In this document: piece by piece, positions 53,195-61,175 of the stretch
Numbering within the stretch: the stretch's first letter is position 1
How the letters are laid out: every line of letters starts with the position of its first letter
Assembly: GCF_009826895.1 (NCBI RefSeq)
Contig: NZ_WUMV01000007.1
Location: 124,001-188,000, forward strand
Reading direction: 5' to 3'
From: Stappia sediminis
GTDB lineage: Bacteria; Pseudomonadota; Alphaproteobacteria; Rhizobiales; Stappiaceae
DNA length: 64,000 nt
Notes under the pieces: generated by a model
Seen by the model: only the letters and a program-made list of their open reading frames with translations
Told to the model about the DNA's origin: nothing
The model's database searches: none
Program-made: the position numbers and the translations under genes

Positions 53195-54484
53195 ATGACC
53201 GAGATCGTGAGCGCTCATCCGCATTCGTACTATGCGGCGACTGCGCACAGCGCACCCGAACGTCCGCCGCTGAACGGCAAAGCAAGCGCCGAGGTATGCG
53301 TGATCGGCGGTGGCTATACGGGCCTCAATGCAGCGCTCACCCTGGCGGAGGCGGGGCGCCGGGTGGTGCTTCTGGAGCAGAACATGGTTGGCTGGGGCGC
53401 CTCGGGGCGGAACGGCGGCCAGCTCCATTCCGGCCAGCGGCGCGATCAGGGCTATCTCGAAACGGCTTACGGCAAGGAGACCGCCAGACGCCTTTGGAAT
53501 TTTTCCGAGGAAGCCAAGGCCCTGGTGCTCGGCCGGATCAAGCGACATGCTATCGATTGTGACTGGCAACCCGGCCTCATCCACGCGGCTCACAAGCCGC
53601 AGTTCGTGGCAGAGGAAGCAGCTTACGCCGAGAAGCTCTCCCGCGACTATGGCTACGACGAGATCGAGACGCTCGACAGGCAGGAGCTTGCCGACACGAT
53701 CGGCACGGACGCATATTTCGGCGGCATTCGCGACAAGGGCGCCGGGCATCTCCATCCGCTAAATTTAGCGCTTGGGCTTGCGAAAGCATGTGAATCGGCA
53801 GGCGTTACGATCCATGAGGCGACGCCGGCGATCAAGCTTACCCAGCGCTCGATAGGCTTTGCCGTGGAAACGCCGCATGGCGCGGTCGAGGCGGCCGATG
53901 TGCTTCTCGCCGGAAACGGCTATATGGCGGGCCTCGACAGCGATCTCGATGCCCGCGTCATGCCGATCAACAACTTCATCCTGACGACAGCGCCGTTATC
54001 GGAAGCCGAGGCCAACAAACTGATTCCGGGACGCGAGGCCATTGCCGACACCCGCTTTGTCGTTCACTACTGGAGGCTGACGAAGGACCGACGAATGCTC
54101 TTCGGCGGAGGCGAAAACTACACGCCCTCCTTTCCCAAGGACATTGCGGGTTTCGTGCGCGAGCACATGCTCAAGATTTATCCGCAACTTGAAAAAACGA
54201 AAATCGACCATGCCTGGGGCGGCACGCTGGCGGTGACGCAGACGCGGCTGCCGCGTGTGCGCAGGCTGAAGCCGGGCCTTTATGCTGCTGCCGGTTTTTC
54301 CGGGCAAGGGGTGTCCATTGCCGGCTTTTCCGGCCATGTAGTGGCGCAGGCCATGCTCGGCGACAGCGAACGTTTTGACGTGATGTCGGAGCTCAAGACA
54401 CCCAGGTTTCCCGGCGGCCGCCTGCTGCGCTGGCCGATCCTGGTCCTGGCGATGAGCTGGTTCGCCCTGCGCGACAGGCTTTGA
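53195..54484 (+). CDS. puuB: FAD-dependent oxidoreductase, gamma-glutamylputrescine oxidase-like
   Basis: 429 residues. DAO-type FAD enzyme: dinucleotide loop VIGGGYTGLNAALTLAEAG near 35, VGWGASGRNGGQLHSGQR near 70 (typical of PuuB/OrdL), a C-terminal FAD segment AGFSGQGVSIAGFSGHVVAQ, and a hydrophobic C-terminal end (LLRWPILVLAMSWFAL). It would oxidise gamma-glutamylputrescine to the aldehyde, with peroxide. 9 bp after the aminotransferase gene; last of that operon. Confidence 0.9.
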   Translation: MTEIVSAHPHSYYAATAHSAPERPPLNGKASAEVCVIGGGYTGLNAALTLAEAGRRVVLLEQNMVGWGASGRNGGQLHSGQRRDQGYLETAYGKETARRLWNFSEEAKALVLGRIKRHAIDCDWQPGLIHAAHKPQFVAEEAAYAEKLSRDYGYDEIETLDRQELADTIGTDAYFGGIRDKGAGHLHPLNLALGLAKACESAGVTIHEATPAIKLTQRSIGFAVETPHGAVEAADVLLAGNGYMAGLDSDLDARVMPINNFILTTAPLSEAEANKLIPGREAIADTRFVVHYWRLTKDRRMLFGGGENYTPSFPKDIAGFVREHMLKIYPQLEKTKIDHAWGGTLAVTQTRLPRVRRLKPGLYAAAGFSGQGVSIAGFSGHVVAQAMLGDSERFDVMSELKTPRFPGGRLLRWPILVLAMSWFALRDRL

Positions 54485-54498
54485 TGGACGAACTCAAC

Positions 54499-55251
54499 TC
54501 AGATACAGCGCCCGCCATCCACTTCCAGTGCGACGCCGGTGATGAACTCGGCCTCGTCCGAGGCAAGCCAGAGCGCGGCACTGGCAATATCCTGCGGCGT
54601 TGACAGGCGGCCGAGCGGGATCGTCGCACGGAACTGAGCCCGCTTTTCCGGCGTATCCTCACCCATGAAAAGATGCAGCATGCCGGTTTCGCCAGCCACC
54701 GGGCAGAGCGCGTTGACGCGAATGCCCATTGGCGCAAGCTCCACGGCCATGGATTTCGTCGCCGTGATCGCCCAGCCCTTCGATGCGTTGTACCAGGTCA
54801 GACCCGGGCGCGGGCGAAGGCCTGCCGTTGAGGCCGTATTGAGGATCACGCCGCCCCCCGCCGCTTCCATGATCGGCACGGCCTTGAGCGCGGCGAGATA
54901 GATCGCCTTTGCGTTCACGTCCAGGATGCGGCCGAATGTTTCCTCGTCGACATCGAGCATCGACCCGTTTCGATGGGTATAACCGGCATTGTTGACGAGG
55001 ATATCGAGCCGGCCGAAACCGCTGGTGGCGGCCGCGACCATCGCTTCGACATCGGCTGCGACCGTGACATCCGCCCTCACTGCGGCGGCAGCGCCTCCGA
55101 TCTGCGAAGCGACACGCGAGGCTTCCACGCCGTTCAGATCCACAACGACGACCTTTGCTCCTTCCTCGGCGAACCGCTTCGCAATCCCCTCGCCGAAGCC
55201 CGAACCCGCGCCCGTCACGACCGCGACCTTACCCGCAAGACGCCCGCTCAT
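54499..55251 (-). CDS. Short-chain dehydrogenase/reductase
   Basis: 250 residues. Rossmann loop TGAGSGFGEGIA, NNAGYTHRNG, catalytic triad Ser (NTAST), Tyr and Lys (YNASKGW), and the C-terminal LWLASDEAEFITGVALEVDGG. The aspartate in VVVDLNGVEASR favours NAD. It lies 39 bp after the aldehyde dehydrogenase gene on the same strand, likely one operon. Substrate unknown; an alcohol or aldehyde from amine breakdown fits the place. Start: ATG 55251 after GGGAGACGAGG. Confidence 0.9.
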   Translation of the reverse strand: MSGRLAGKVAVVTGAGSGFGEGIAKRFAEEGAKVVVVDLNGVEASRVASQIGGAAAAVRADVTVAADVEAMVAAATSGFGRLDILVNNAGYTHRNGSMLDVDEETFGRILDVNAKAIYLAALKAVPIMEAAGGGVILNTASTAGLRPRPGLTWYNASKGWAITATKSMAVELAPMGIRVNALCPVAGETGMLHLFMGEDTPEKRAQFRATIPLGRLSTPQDIASAALWLASDEAEFITGVALEVDGGRCI

Positions 55252-55290
55252 CCTCGTCTCCCTACCATACTTTTCCGTCATGCCGAACGC

Positions 55291-56763
55291 TCAACCGTGA
55301 TTGAAGACCACCGTCTTGAGCGTGGAAAACTCGTTGAGCGCCTCGAAGCCTTTCTCGCGTCCGTGGCCGGATTTCTTCATGCCGCCGAATGGAAGTTCCA
55401 CGCCGCCGCCCGCCCCATAGGCGTTTACGAAAACCTGGCCGGAGCGCACATGCCTTGCAACGCGCATAGCCTTTTGCCCGTCGGTGGTCCAAACGCCGGC
55501 AACGAGGCCGTAATCCGTTTCATTGGCAATGCGGATGGCTTCCGCTTCGTCGACGAAGGGGATGAGCGCCAGCACCGGGCCGAAGACTTCCTCTTGCGCA
55601 AGCGGGGCATCCGCGGGCACGGGACCGAAAACCCTCGCCTTCGAGTAGAAACCACCTTCAGGCGTATCCGGCGCGACCGATCCCTCGCCGATCAGCGCAA
55701 TCCCGGCTTCCCGGGCTTCTCTCACGTATTTCTCGACGCGCGCCGCCTGTTCGGCAGAGACAAGCGCGCCAAGGTCGAGGTCACGGTCGTGCGGCCCAGC
55801 GACAAGCGCACGGAACCGGTCTCGCAAACAATCCCTGACTTTTGTGAATATCGCCTCCTCGACGAGGAGCCGGCTGCCCGCAGAGCATGTCTGGCCGCAG
55901 TTCTGGATGATCGCGTTGACGATGACGGGAAGGGCGGCCTTGAGATCCGCATCCGCAAAGAGGATCTGCGGGGACTTTCCGCCGAGCTCCAGCGTGCAGC
56001 CGATGCGATTGCGCGCCGCCGCCTCCTGGACCAACGTTCCAACCTCGGGCGAACCGGTGAAGGTCAAAAAATCGAGGCCGGGATGGTTGGCAAGTGCCGC
56101 GCCCGCCTCTTCGCCGAAACCGGTCACAATATTCCACACACCTGGAGGAAGGCCCGCGTCGAGCGCAAGTTCGGCAATGCGAATGACGGAAAGGCAGGCC
56201 TGCTCGGCAGGTTTCATGACGAGCGTGTTGCCCATGGCGAGCGAGGCGCCGGCCACGCGCGCCATGATCTGAGCGGGATAGTTCCACGGCACGATGGAGC
56301 CGACGACGCCATGCGGCTCTCTGAGGGTAAGTGCGAGGAAGCCTTCCTGAACTGGGATCGTGTCGCCATGAACCTTATCCGCCGCACCGCCATAAAACTC
56401 GAAATAGCGCGCGGCGGCAGTGATATCCGCCCGTCCCTGGCGCAGCGGCTTGCCCGTGTCGCGGGATTCAAGCGCTGCCAGTTCTTCAAAGTTTTCAAGG
56501 ATGAGTGCGGACAACCGCGACAGGATGCGCCCGCGCTCGACCGCCGGCATGGCGGCCCACGGTGCTTCTTCAAGCGCGTTTCGCGCGCAAACCACTGCAC
56601 GTCCGACGTCCGCGGCGTCACAACGCGGTATGCGCGCGAACGACGTTCCATCCGACGGGGCCAGCATTTCGATCGTGGCACCGGTGGCTGAGGGGCATGA
56701 AATTCCTTCGATGACCGCTCCAAAATCGACGCGACCATTTTCCGTACCGCTCAAATGGTCCAT
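55291..56763 (-). CDS. Aldehyde dehydrogenase (PuuC-like)
   Basis: 490 residues. Catalytic Glu in LELGGKSPQ (about 259) and Cys in CGQTCSAGSR (about 293), PWNYPAQIM near 160, FTGSPEVGT near 238, and EEVFGPVLALIPF near 392. It oxidises an aminoaldehyde or gamma-glutamyl aldehyde to the acid with NAD, the step after the PuuB-like oxidase or the aminotransferase. GAGGACAGG precedes ATG 56763. An inserted element begins only 30 bp upstream, so the native promoter may be displaced. Confidence 0.92.
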   Translation of the reverse strand: MDHLSGTENGRVDFGAVIEGISCPSATGATIEMLAPSDGTSFARIPRCDAADVGRAVVCARNALEEAPWAAMPAVERGRILSRLSALILENFEELAALESRDTGKPLRQGRADITAAARYFEFYGGAADKVHGDTIPVQEGFLALTLREPHGVVGSIVPWNYPAQIMARVAGASLAMGNTLVMKPAEQACLSVIRIAELALDAGLPPGVWNIVTGFGEEAGAALANHPGLDFLTFTGSPEVGTLVQEAAARNRIGCTLELGGKSPQILFADADLKAALPVIVNAIIQNCGQTCSAGSRLLVEEAIFTKVRDCLRDRFRALVAGPHDRDLDLGALVSAEQAARVEKYVREAREAGIALIGEGSVAPDTPEGGFYSKARVFGPVPADAPLAQEEVFGPVLALIPFVDEAEAIRIANETDYGLVAGVWTTDGQKAMRVARHVRSGQVFVNAYGAGGGVELPFGGMKKSGHGREKGFEALNEFSTLKTVVFNHG

Positions 56764-56792
56764 CCTGTCCTCGCCGATGGCCTGTGTTGCTA

Positions 56793-57055
56793 GGGTCAGG
56801 ACCTAATAAATTGAGGGGAATGGTATGAGCCAATTTTGTTGGATACGAGGAGAAAAACCGCAGGAAACCGTCCGGTTTTCAAGGTTGTTCGACAAAGTAG
56901 CCAGCCAGATCGGCCATATCTGTTCAGACACCGAAACGGCTTCGACCTGCCTTGTCGAAGCGCTTGGCCGGGTAGTCAACCCGCTCCGCGCCCTTCTCCT
57001 GGCATCTCTTTGCCGTTTCAGGTGCCATTTCCGTCAATTTAATAGATCCTGACCC
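56793..57055. mobile_element. MITE-like element with 22-bp terminal inverted repeats
   Basis: A 263-bp segment bounded by GGGTCAGGACCTAATAAATT... (56793-56814) and its inverted copy (57034-57055); the two 22-bp ends differ at two or three positions. Inside is a 75-codon frame (56825-57052) starting MSQFCW, like the start of IS5-type transposases, but without transposase motifs. It therefore looks like a non-autonomous, internally deleted insertion element. I see no clear target-site duplication. Confidence 0.7.
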
Positions 57056-57152
57056 TTGTTTTCCAAAACGGTAGTTGATGGCGCATGCCACGGCAATGGG
57101 CACTATCGGTTACGTCATACAAATCAACGAATAACGTCCGGGGATCAACTTC

Positions 57153-57380
57153 TTGCCTCTTGAGACAATAGCCGGCGTGAAAGCGCAAGGAGCGCGGCTA
57201 GCAATGCTATGCCATGCGTGCGGAAGGCGGCGCTATATCCGCAACAGCTTTTCAGACGACGAAGTCCTGGAAGAGATTGCCGCGAGGCTCAAATGCCATC
57301 GCTGCGGCTCGGGCGAAGTCGAGCTTCAGGCCCTTGTCCGCGACCCTGCAACCGGCTTCTGGCCAGCCGAACACGGGTAA
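57153..57380 (+). CDS. Small zinc-ribbon protein, unknown function
   Basis: 75 residues from TTG 57153 (GGGGA upstream). Two CxxC-type knuckles, CHACG at 20-24 and CHRCG at about 48-52, fit a zinc ribbon. The middle is DDEVLEEIAARLKC. The TTG start and lone position make it less certain than its neighbours, but the cysteine spacing and high third-position G+C support it. It might bind nucleic acid or be a small redox protein; no function is known. Confidence 0.6.
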   Translation: MPLETIAGVKAQGARLAMLCHACGRRRYIRNSFSDDEVLEEIAARLKCHRCGSGEVELQALVRDPATGFWPAEHG

Positions 57381-57395
57381 GGGCCGGTGGCCCGA

Positions 57396-58601
57396 TCAAT
57401 CGATCCAGCAGCGCGGTGCTCTTCCGCTCGCTTCCTGCCAGGCACCAAGTGAGCGGCGCGTCTTGAAGCCGATCAAGCCGTCGGCGCCTCCAACATCATG
57501 GCCCTGCGCTTCGAGCTGCAATTGAAGCTTGCGTACCGCGCCGCGCGTCGCCGTGGGTATGCGCGACCAGGACTGCACGAAGCCGGCATTCCGCCCGTAT
57601 CGGTCGGCAAGATGGCCGACAAAAAGCGCATAGACATCCGACTCGTTGTATTCCTTCAAGACGTAGAAGTTTTCGGTGGCGAGAAATCCCGGACCATAAC
57701 GGCCGGCGGGCATCAGCAGATAGCCCTTGCGCCGCTGCTCCGCGCCCGGGAATTCCCGGCCCGCAACGCGTTTCACCCCCTCGCGCATCCACTCGGAGAT
57801 AGGCTGACCCCGGTCCGGCCCCTCGCGTGTGCAGGAAACCGAAGCAGGCACCTCAACCTCATAGCCCCAGTCGCGCCCCGTTACCCAACCGTGTTCCTGG
57901 AGGTAATGGCCGATAGAGGCCATGGTGTCGACATCGGAGCGCCATATGTCGCGATGTCCATCGCCATCGAAGTCGACAGCATATTTCAGGAAGCTCGACG
58001 GCAGGAACTGCGGTTGGCCAAGCGCGCCGCCCCAGGACGAGCGGAAGCCGGATCGCGAGATATCGCCATTATCGAGGATCTTGAGCGCCGCGATCAACTC
58101 GCCGCGATAGAAGTCCTGCCGCTGGCCCATGAATGCGCGCGTTGCCATCACCCTGAGCGCGTCATGCGGGATCTTTGCCCGCCCATAGCCCGACTCCCGC
58201 GCCCATATGGCAAGGATGATGCGGCCCGGGACGCCATACCGCTTTTCGATCGCCGCGATCTGGCTTGCGTATTTCTGCGCGAGCGTACGCCCGGAAGAAA
58301 CAAGCGAATTGAACTGCTTGTCGCTGAAATAACGGGACGGCGCGCGAAACTCGGACTGATAATTGATCTGCGGCGGCACGTTGCCTTGCCCCGGCTTTGC
58401 AAGGCCCGGCAGGGACGTGTCGAGTGTCAGCCCCGAAAGCTCTCGAGAAAGAGCTTTCTCGGAAACTCCGGCCCGGCGGGCCTCGGGTACGATCTCAGAC
58501 CGAAGGAATTGCCTGAATGCAGCTTCATAACCGCTTTGACCGGATGCCGGGCCGGATGTCAGCAACAGCCCGGCGAACAATACGGCCAACAATCGCGCCA
58601 T
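57396..58601 (-). CDS. Lytic murein transglycosylase (MltB family) with PG-binding domain
   Basis: 401 residues. Signal peptide (MARLLAVLFAGLLLTSGPASGQ), then the MltB/Slt domain with catalytic Glu in AIWARESGYGR (about 120) and GALGQPQFLPSSFLKYAVDFDGDGHRDIW, and a C-terminal peptidoglycan-binding repeat (about 340-400, LQLQLEAQGHDVGGADGLIGFKTRRSLGAWQ). It cleaves glycan strands to anhydro-muropeptides. ATG 58601 follows GGGAGAAGG; two earlier in-frame ATGs have no ribosome site. Confidence 0.92.
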   Translation of the reverse strand: MARLLAVLFAGLLLTSGPASGQSGYEAAFRQFLRSEIVPEARRAGVSEKALSRELSGLTLDTSLPGLAKPGQGNVPPQINYQSEFRAPSRYFSDKQFNSLVSSGRTLAQKYASQIAAIEKRYGVPGRIILAIWARESGYGRAKIPHDALRVMATRAFMGQRQDFYRGELIAALKILDNGDISRSGFRSSWGGALGQPQFLPSSFLKYAVDFDGDGHRDIWRSDVDTMASIGHYLQEHGWVTGRDWGYEVEVPASVSCTREGPDRGQPISEWMREGVKRVAGREFPGAEQRRKGYLLMPAGRYGPGFLATENFYVLKEYNESDVYALFVGHLADRYGRNAGFVQSWSRIPTATRGAVRKLQLQLEAQGHDVGGADGLIGFKTRRSLGAWQEASGRAPRCWID

Positions 58602-58731
58602 AAGCCTTCTCCCAAATGACATGACGTTACGAAAGATTTCGCGAACGGCCAAAGAGATCAAGTGGACTGAATCTTCATGGGATAAGGAACGGCACAATTT
58701 GGGCTCTCCTGATATGAGAGCTGGACTAAAA

Positions 58732-59628
58732 TCACGAGATTTTCCTTGTTCGCACCCACAAAAAAGCCACCGCCCCTGCGGCGCGGGGCTTCTGGAAAGG
58801 GGAAAAAATTACCCGTCCGCCCGCGAATGGTCCCTCCCCCCCGCGCCCCGCCGGCTTGTTGTTGGCGCCTTCCGTAAAGCCGCGTTCCTCGAGAAGCGCC
58901 TTGGTGTCCTTCAGCATCTCCATGGAGCCGCAGATCATGCCACGGTCGGTGGCAGGGTCGAGCGGCGGCACGCCAAGGCGCGAAAACAGTTCGCCATTTT
59001 CGATCAGCTTGGTGATGCGGCCCATTACCGGGTAGTCTTCGCGCGTGGTCGAGGTGAAAAGTTTGAGCTTGTCCTGTGCAAGCTCGCCGATCAGCGGGTC
59101 GTTTTGCGTTGCCTCTACAAGGTCCTGCGCGTATTTCAGCTCCGCAACCTCGCGGCAGGTTTGCGTGAGGATGACTTCCTCGAATTTCTCATATGTCTCG
59201 GGGTCGCGAATGATGCTCGCGAAGGGCGCGACTCCGGTGCCGGTCGAGAACATGTAAAGCCGCTTGCCCGGAATCAGTGCATCGTTGACGAGCGTGCCGG
59301 TCGGCTTCTTCTTCATCAGGATCGCATCGCCCGGCTGAATCTTCTGCAGATGCGAAGTCAAAGGCCCGTCCGGCACCTTGATGGAAAAGAACTCCAGTTC
59401 CTCGTCCCACGAGGGGCTGGCGATCGAATAGGCACGAAAGATCGGTTTTCCATCGACCATCAGGCCGATCATCACGAACTCGCCGGAGCGGAACCTGAAG
59501 CTCGCCGGCCGCGTCACGCGAAACTTGAAAAGGCGGTCCGTATAATGCTGGACCGACTTGACCGTCTCGACGAATGTGCCGGCAGGCGCAACGGCGACCA
59601 GCTGATCCGGCTTGCTCAGAACATTCAT
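58732..59628 (-). CDS. fpr: Ferredoxin--NADP reductase with an anomalous C terminus
   Basis: 298 residues as read, against about 257-272 for the family. FAD site RAYSIASPSWDE near 65, NADP site FSTGTGVAPFASIIRDPE near 130, and GSMEMLKDTKALLEERG near 245 are normal. The usual end (VVEKAF plus a few residues) is missing: after NNKPAG the frame runs through a G-rich tract into GRVIFSPFQKPRAAG..., passing a terminator (58790-58760) that should lie outside the gene. A one-base change in the G7 run would stop at TAA 58811-58809. It supplies electrons between NADPH and ferredoxin, perhaps for CysI. Confidence 0.85.
   Translation of the reverse strand: MNVLSKPDQLVAVAPAGTFVETVKSVQHYTDRLFKFRVTRPASFRFRSGEFVMIGLMVDGKPIFRAYSIASPSWDEELEFFSIKVPDGPLTSHLQKIQPGDAILMKKKPTGTLVNDALIPGKRLYMFSTGTGVAPFASIIRDPETYEKFEEVILTQTCREVAELKYAQDLVEATQNDPLIGELAQDKLKLFTSTTREDYPVMGRITKLIENGELFSRLGVPPLDPATDRGMICGSMEMLKDTKALLEERGFTEGANNKPAGRGGEGPFAGGRVIFSPFQKPRAAGAVAFLWVRTRKIS
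58760..58790 (-). terminator. Terminator inside the last codons of fpr
   Basis: On the minus strand AGCC-CCGC pairs with GCGG-T-GGCT over a 9-nt loop, followed by TTTTTTG. It is a normal-looking terminator placed before the apparent stop of fpr (58732). Confidence 0.7.
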
Positions 59629-59841
59629 GAGGCACATCCCATGTTCGGGCGAAACACGTTTCTTCCTGCCCGTCGGAAGCGGCAAGAATAATGTTTCGCC
59701 ATCAATTCTTCAATTACGGGTCTCTTCGGACAACCGCAAGTGATCCGATTTCGACATTTGCCTCCCATTGCAGCATTCGCCCGAGCAATTGCCGAAATCA
59801 TAAGGATCACTAGCAACTTTATGATTCTAGTGGTGCTTTTA

Positions 59842-59894
59842 AATTTGACATTTGAGCATGAGCCTGGCCGCAGCCGAGACTCAAATGTCAAATT
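59842..59894. repeat. Perfect 15-bp inverted repeat after the cys operon
   Basis: AATTTGACATTTGAG (59842-59856) and CTCAAATGTCAAATT (59880-59894) are exact reverse complements, with a 23-bp spacer. It begins 7 bp after the last stop of the cys operon. No T tract follows on the minus strand. Confidence 0.65.
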
Positions 59895-59901
59895 CGCTCC
59901 A

Positions 59902-60414
59902 CTAGGCGACACGTCGACGCGCCCATGGGCGCGTTCCGAGCGGCACTTCGCCGTCGCGTCCCACCGGCTGCAGGTAGATCGGCACCTCGTTGAGGCGATC
60001 TTCTTCCAGTGCCCGGCGCGTGGGCGCGTGGCTGATCTCGAAACTGCCGATCCCGCAGCGGATCATGAAGGGGATCTGGTCGATCAGCACATCACCGATC
60101 GCCCTGAGTTCGCCCTTGTAGCCGAATTTCTCGCGCAGGAGGCGGGCGGACGAGTAACCCCGCCCATCGGAGAACTTCGGAAAATCAATGGCGACCATCG
60201 GCAATTTGGCGAGATGGGCAACGAGCCGCTCCGCCTTTTCACCCGCACGGATCACCACACCGAGTTCGACGCCTTCCGGTGCTGACCCTTCAAGGGCGAG
60301 AAACCGGTCCGGCGAAACCAGCACCTTGCCGCTTTCCGGCAGATCGGCCTCATCTTCGAGCACGGCCCATTCGTTGGGACCGAAAATACCGTTCTTGTAG
60401 ATCGTATTGCTCAT
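59902..60414 (-). CDS. DUF934 protein of the sulfate-reduction operon
   Basis: 170 residues. It has the DUF934 core: VVIRAGEKAERLVAHLAKLPMVAIDFPKFSDGRGYSSARLLREKFGYKGELRAIGDVLIDQI. This family is nearly always next to cysH/cysI in proteobacteria, and its exact role in sulfite or APS reduction is not settled. It starts 2 bp after cysH and ends the operon. ATG 60414 was chosen to follow the cysH stop. Confidence 0.9.
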   Translation of the reverse strand: MSNTIYKNGIFGPNEWAVLEDEADLPESGKVLVSPDRFLALEGSAPEGVELGVVIRAGEKAERLVAHLAKLPMVAIDFPKFSDGRGYSSARLLREKFGYKGELRAIGDVLIDQIPFMIRCGIGSFEISHAPTRRALEEDRLNEVPIYLQPVGRDGEVPLGTRPWARRRVA

Positions 60415-60416
60415 CG

Positions 60417-61175
60417 TCAGATCCCAGCTCCATCCTCGTTCTCGCCGGGAAGGGCGAAGTGTATCCCGCACTCGGTCTTGTCCTGCCCCCGCCAGCGGCC
60501 GGCGCGCGGGTCTTCGCCCTCGGCCACCTTGTCGGTGCAGGGCATGCAGCCGATCGACGGGTATCCTTTTGCGACCAACGGATGGCGCGGCAGGTCGTGC
60601 TCCTTCATATGCGCGATGATGTCCGCAGCCGACCACGCGGCGAGCGGATTGATCTTGATGCGCCCTTCCTCCGGCTCGAAAGCCGGCAAGATGGAACGCC
60701 CCGCACTCTGGAAGCGCTTGCGCCCGGAAATCCAGGCATCAAAGCCTTTGAGCGCACGCGCAAGCGGCATCACCTTGCGGATATGGCAGCAACGGTCATT
60801 GTCGCGCAGCCATAGCGCGCCATCAGCATCCGCGGCGGCAATGTCTTCCGGCTCGGGCGTTACCGAGCGAACGTCGGTCAGCCCCAGCCGCCCGGCAAGC
60901 TCATCGCGATAACTCAGCGTCTCCGCGAAATGCTTGCGCGTATCGACGAAGATCACCGGAACATGCGGATCGATCTTCGCGACGATATGCAAGAGCACGG
61001 CGGAATCCGCCCCGAAGGAGGAGACAAGGCCGATGCGATCTCCGTAAAGATCGAGCGCGACGCGCAAGATCTCTTCCGTCGACGCATTGCCATGCTGCGC
61101 CTCAAGCGCCCGCGCTTCGGCGGCAACCGCCTCCGCAGGGTCGAGGGCCAGCAGGCTGGCTTCATTGCGTCCCAT
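60417..61175 (-). CDS. cysH: Adenylyl-sulfate (APS) reductase CysH
   Basis: 252 residues. It reduces APS to sulfite with thioredoxin or glutathione. The paired cysteines DNDRCCHIRK and YPSIGCMPCTD bind a 4Fe-4S cluster and mark the APS rather than the PAPS type; the C-terminal KTECGIH carries the catalytic cysteine. SSFGADSAVLLHIV is the PP loop. GGAGGCGCTTT before ATG 61175 lies inside the end of cysI, which it overlaps by 14 bp. Confidence 0.94.
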   Translation of the reverse strand: MGRNEASLLALDPAEAVAAEARALEAQHGNASTEEILRVALDLYGDRIGLVSSFGADSAVLLHIVAKIDPHVPVIFVDTRKHFAETLSYRDELAGRLGLTDVRSVTPEPEDIAAADADGALWLRDNDRCCHIRKVMPLARALKGFDAWISGRKRFQSAGRSILPAFEPEEGRIKINPLAAWSAADIIAHMKEHDLPRHPLVAKGYPSIGCMPCTDKVAEGEDPRAGRWRGQDKTECGIHFALPGENEDGAGI

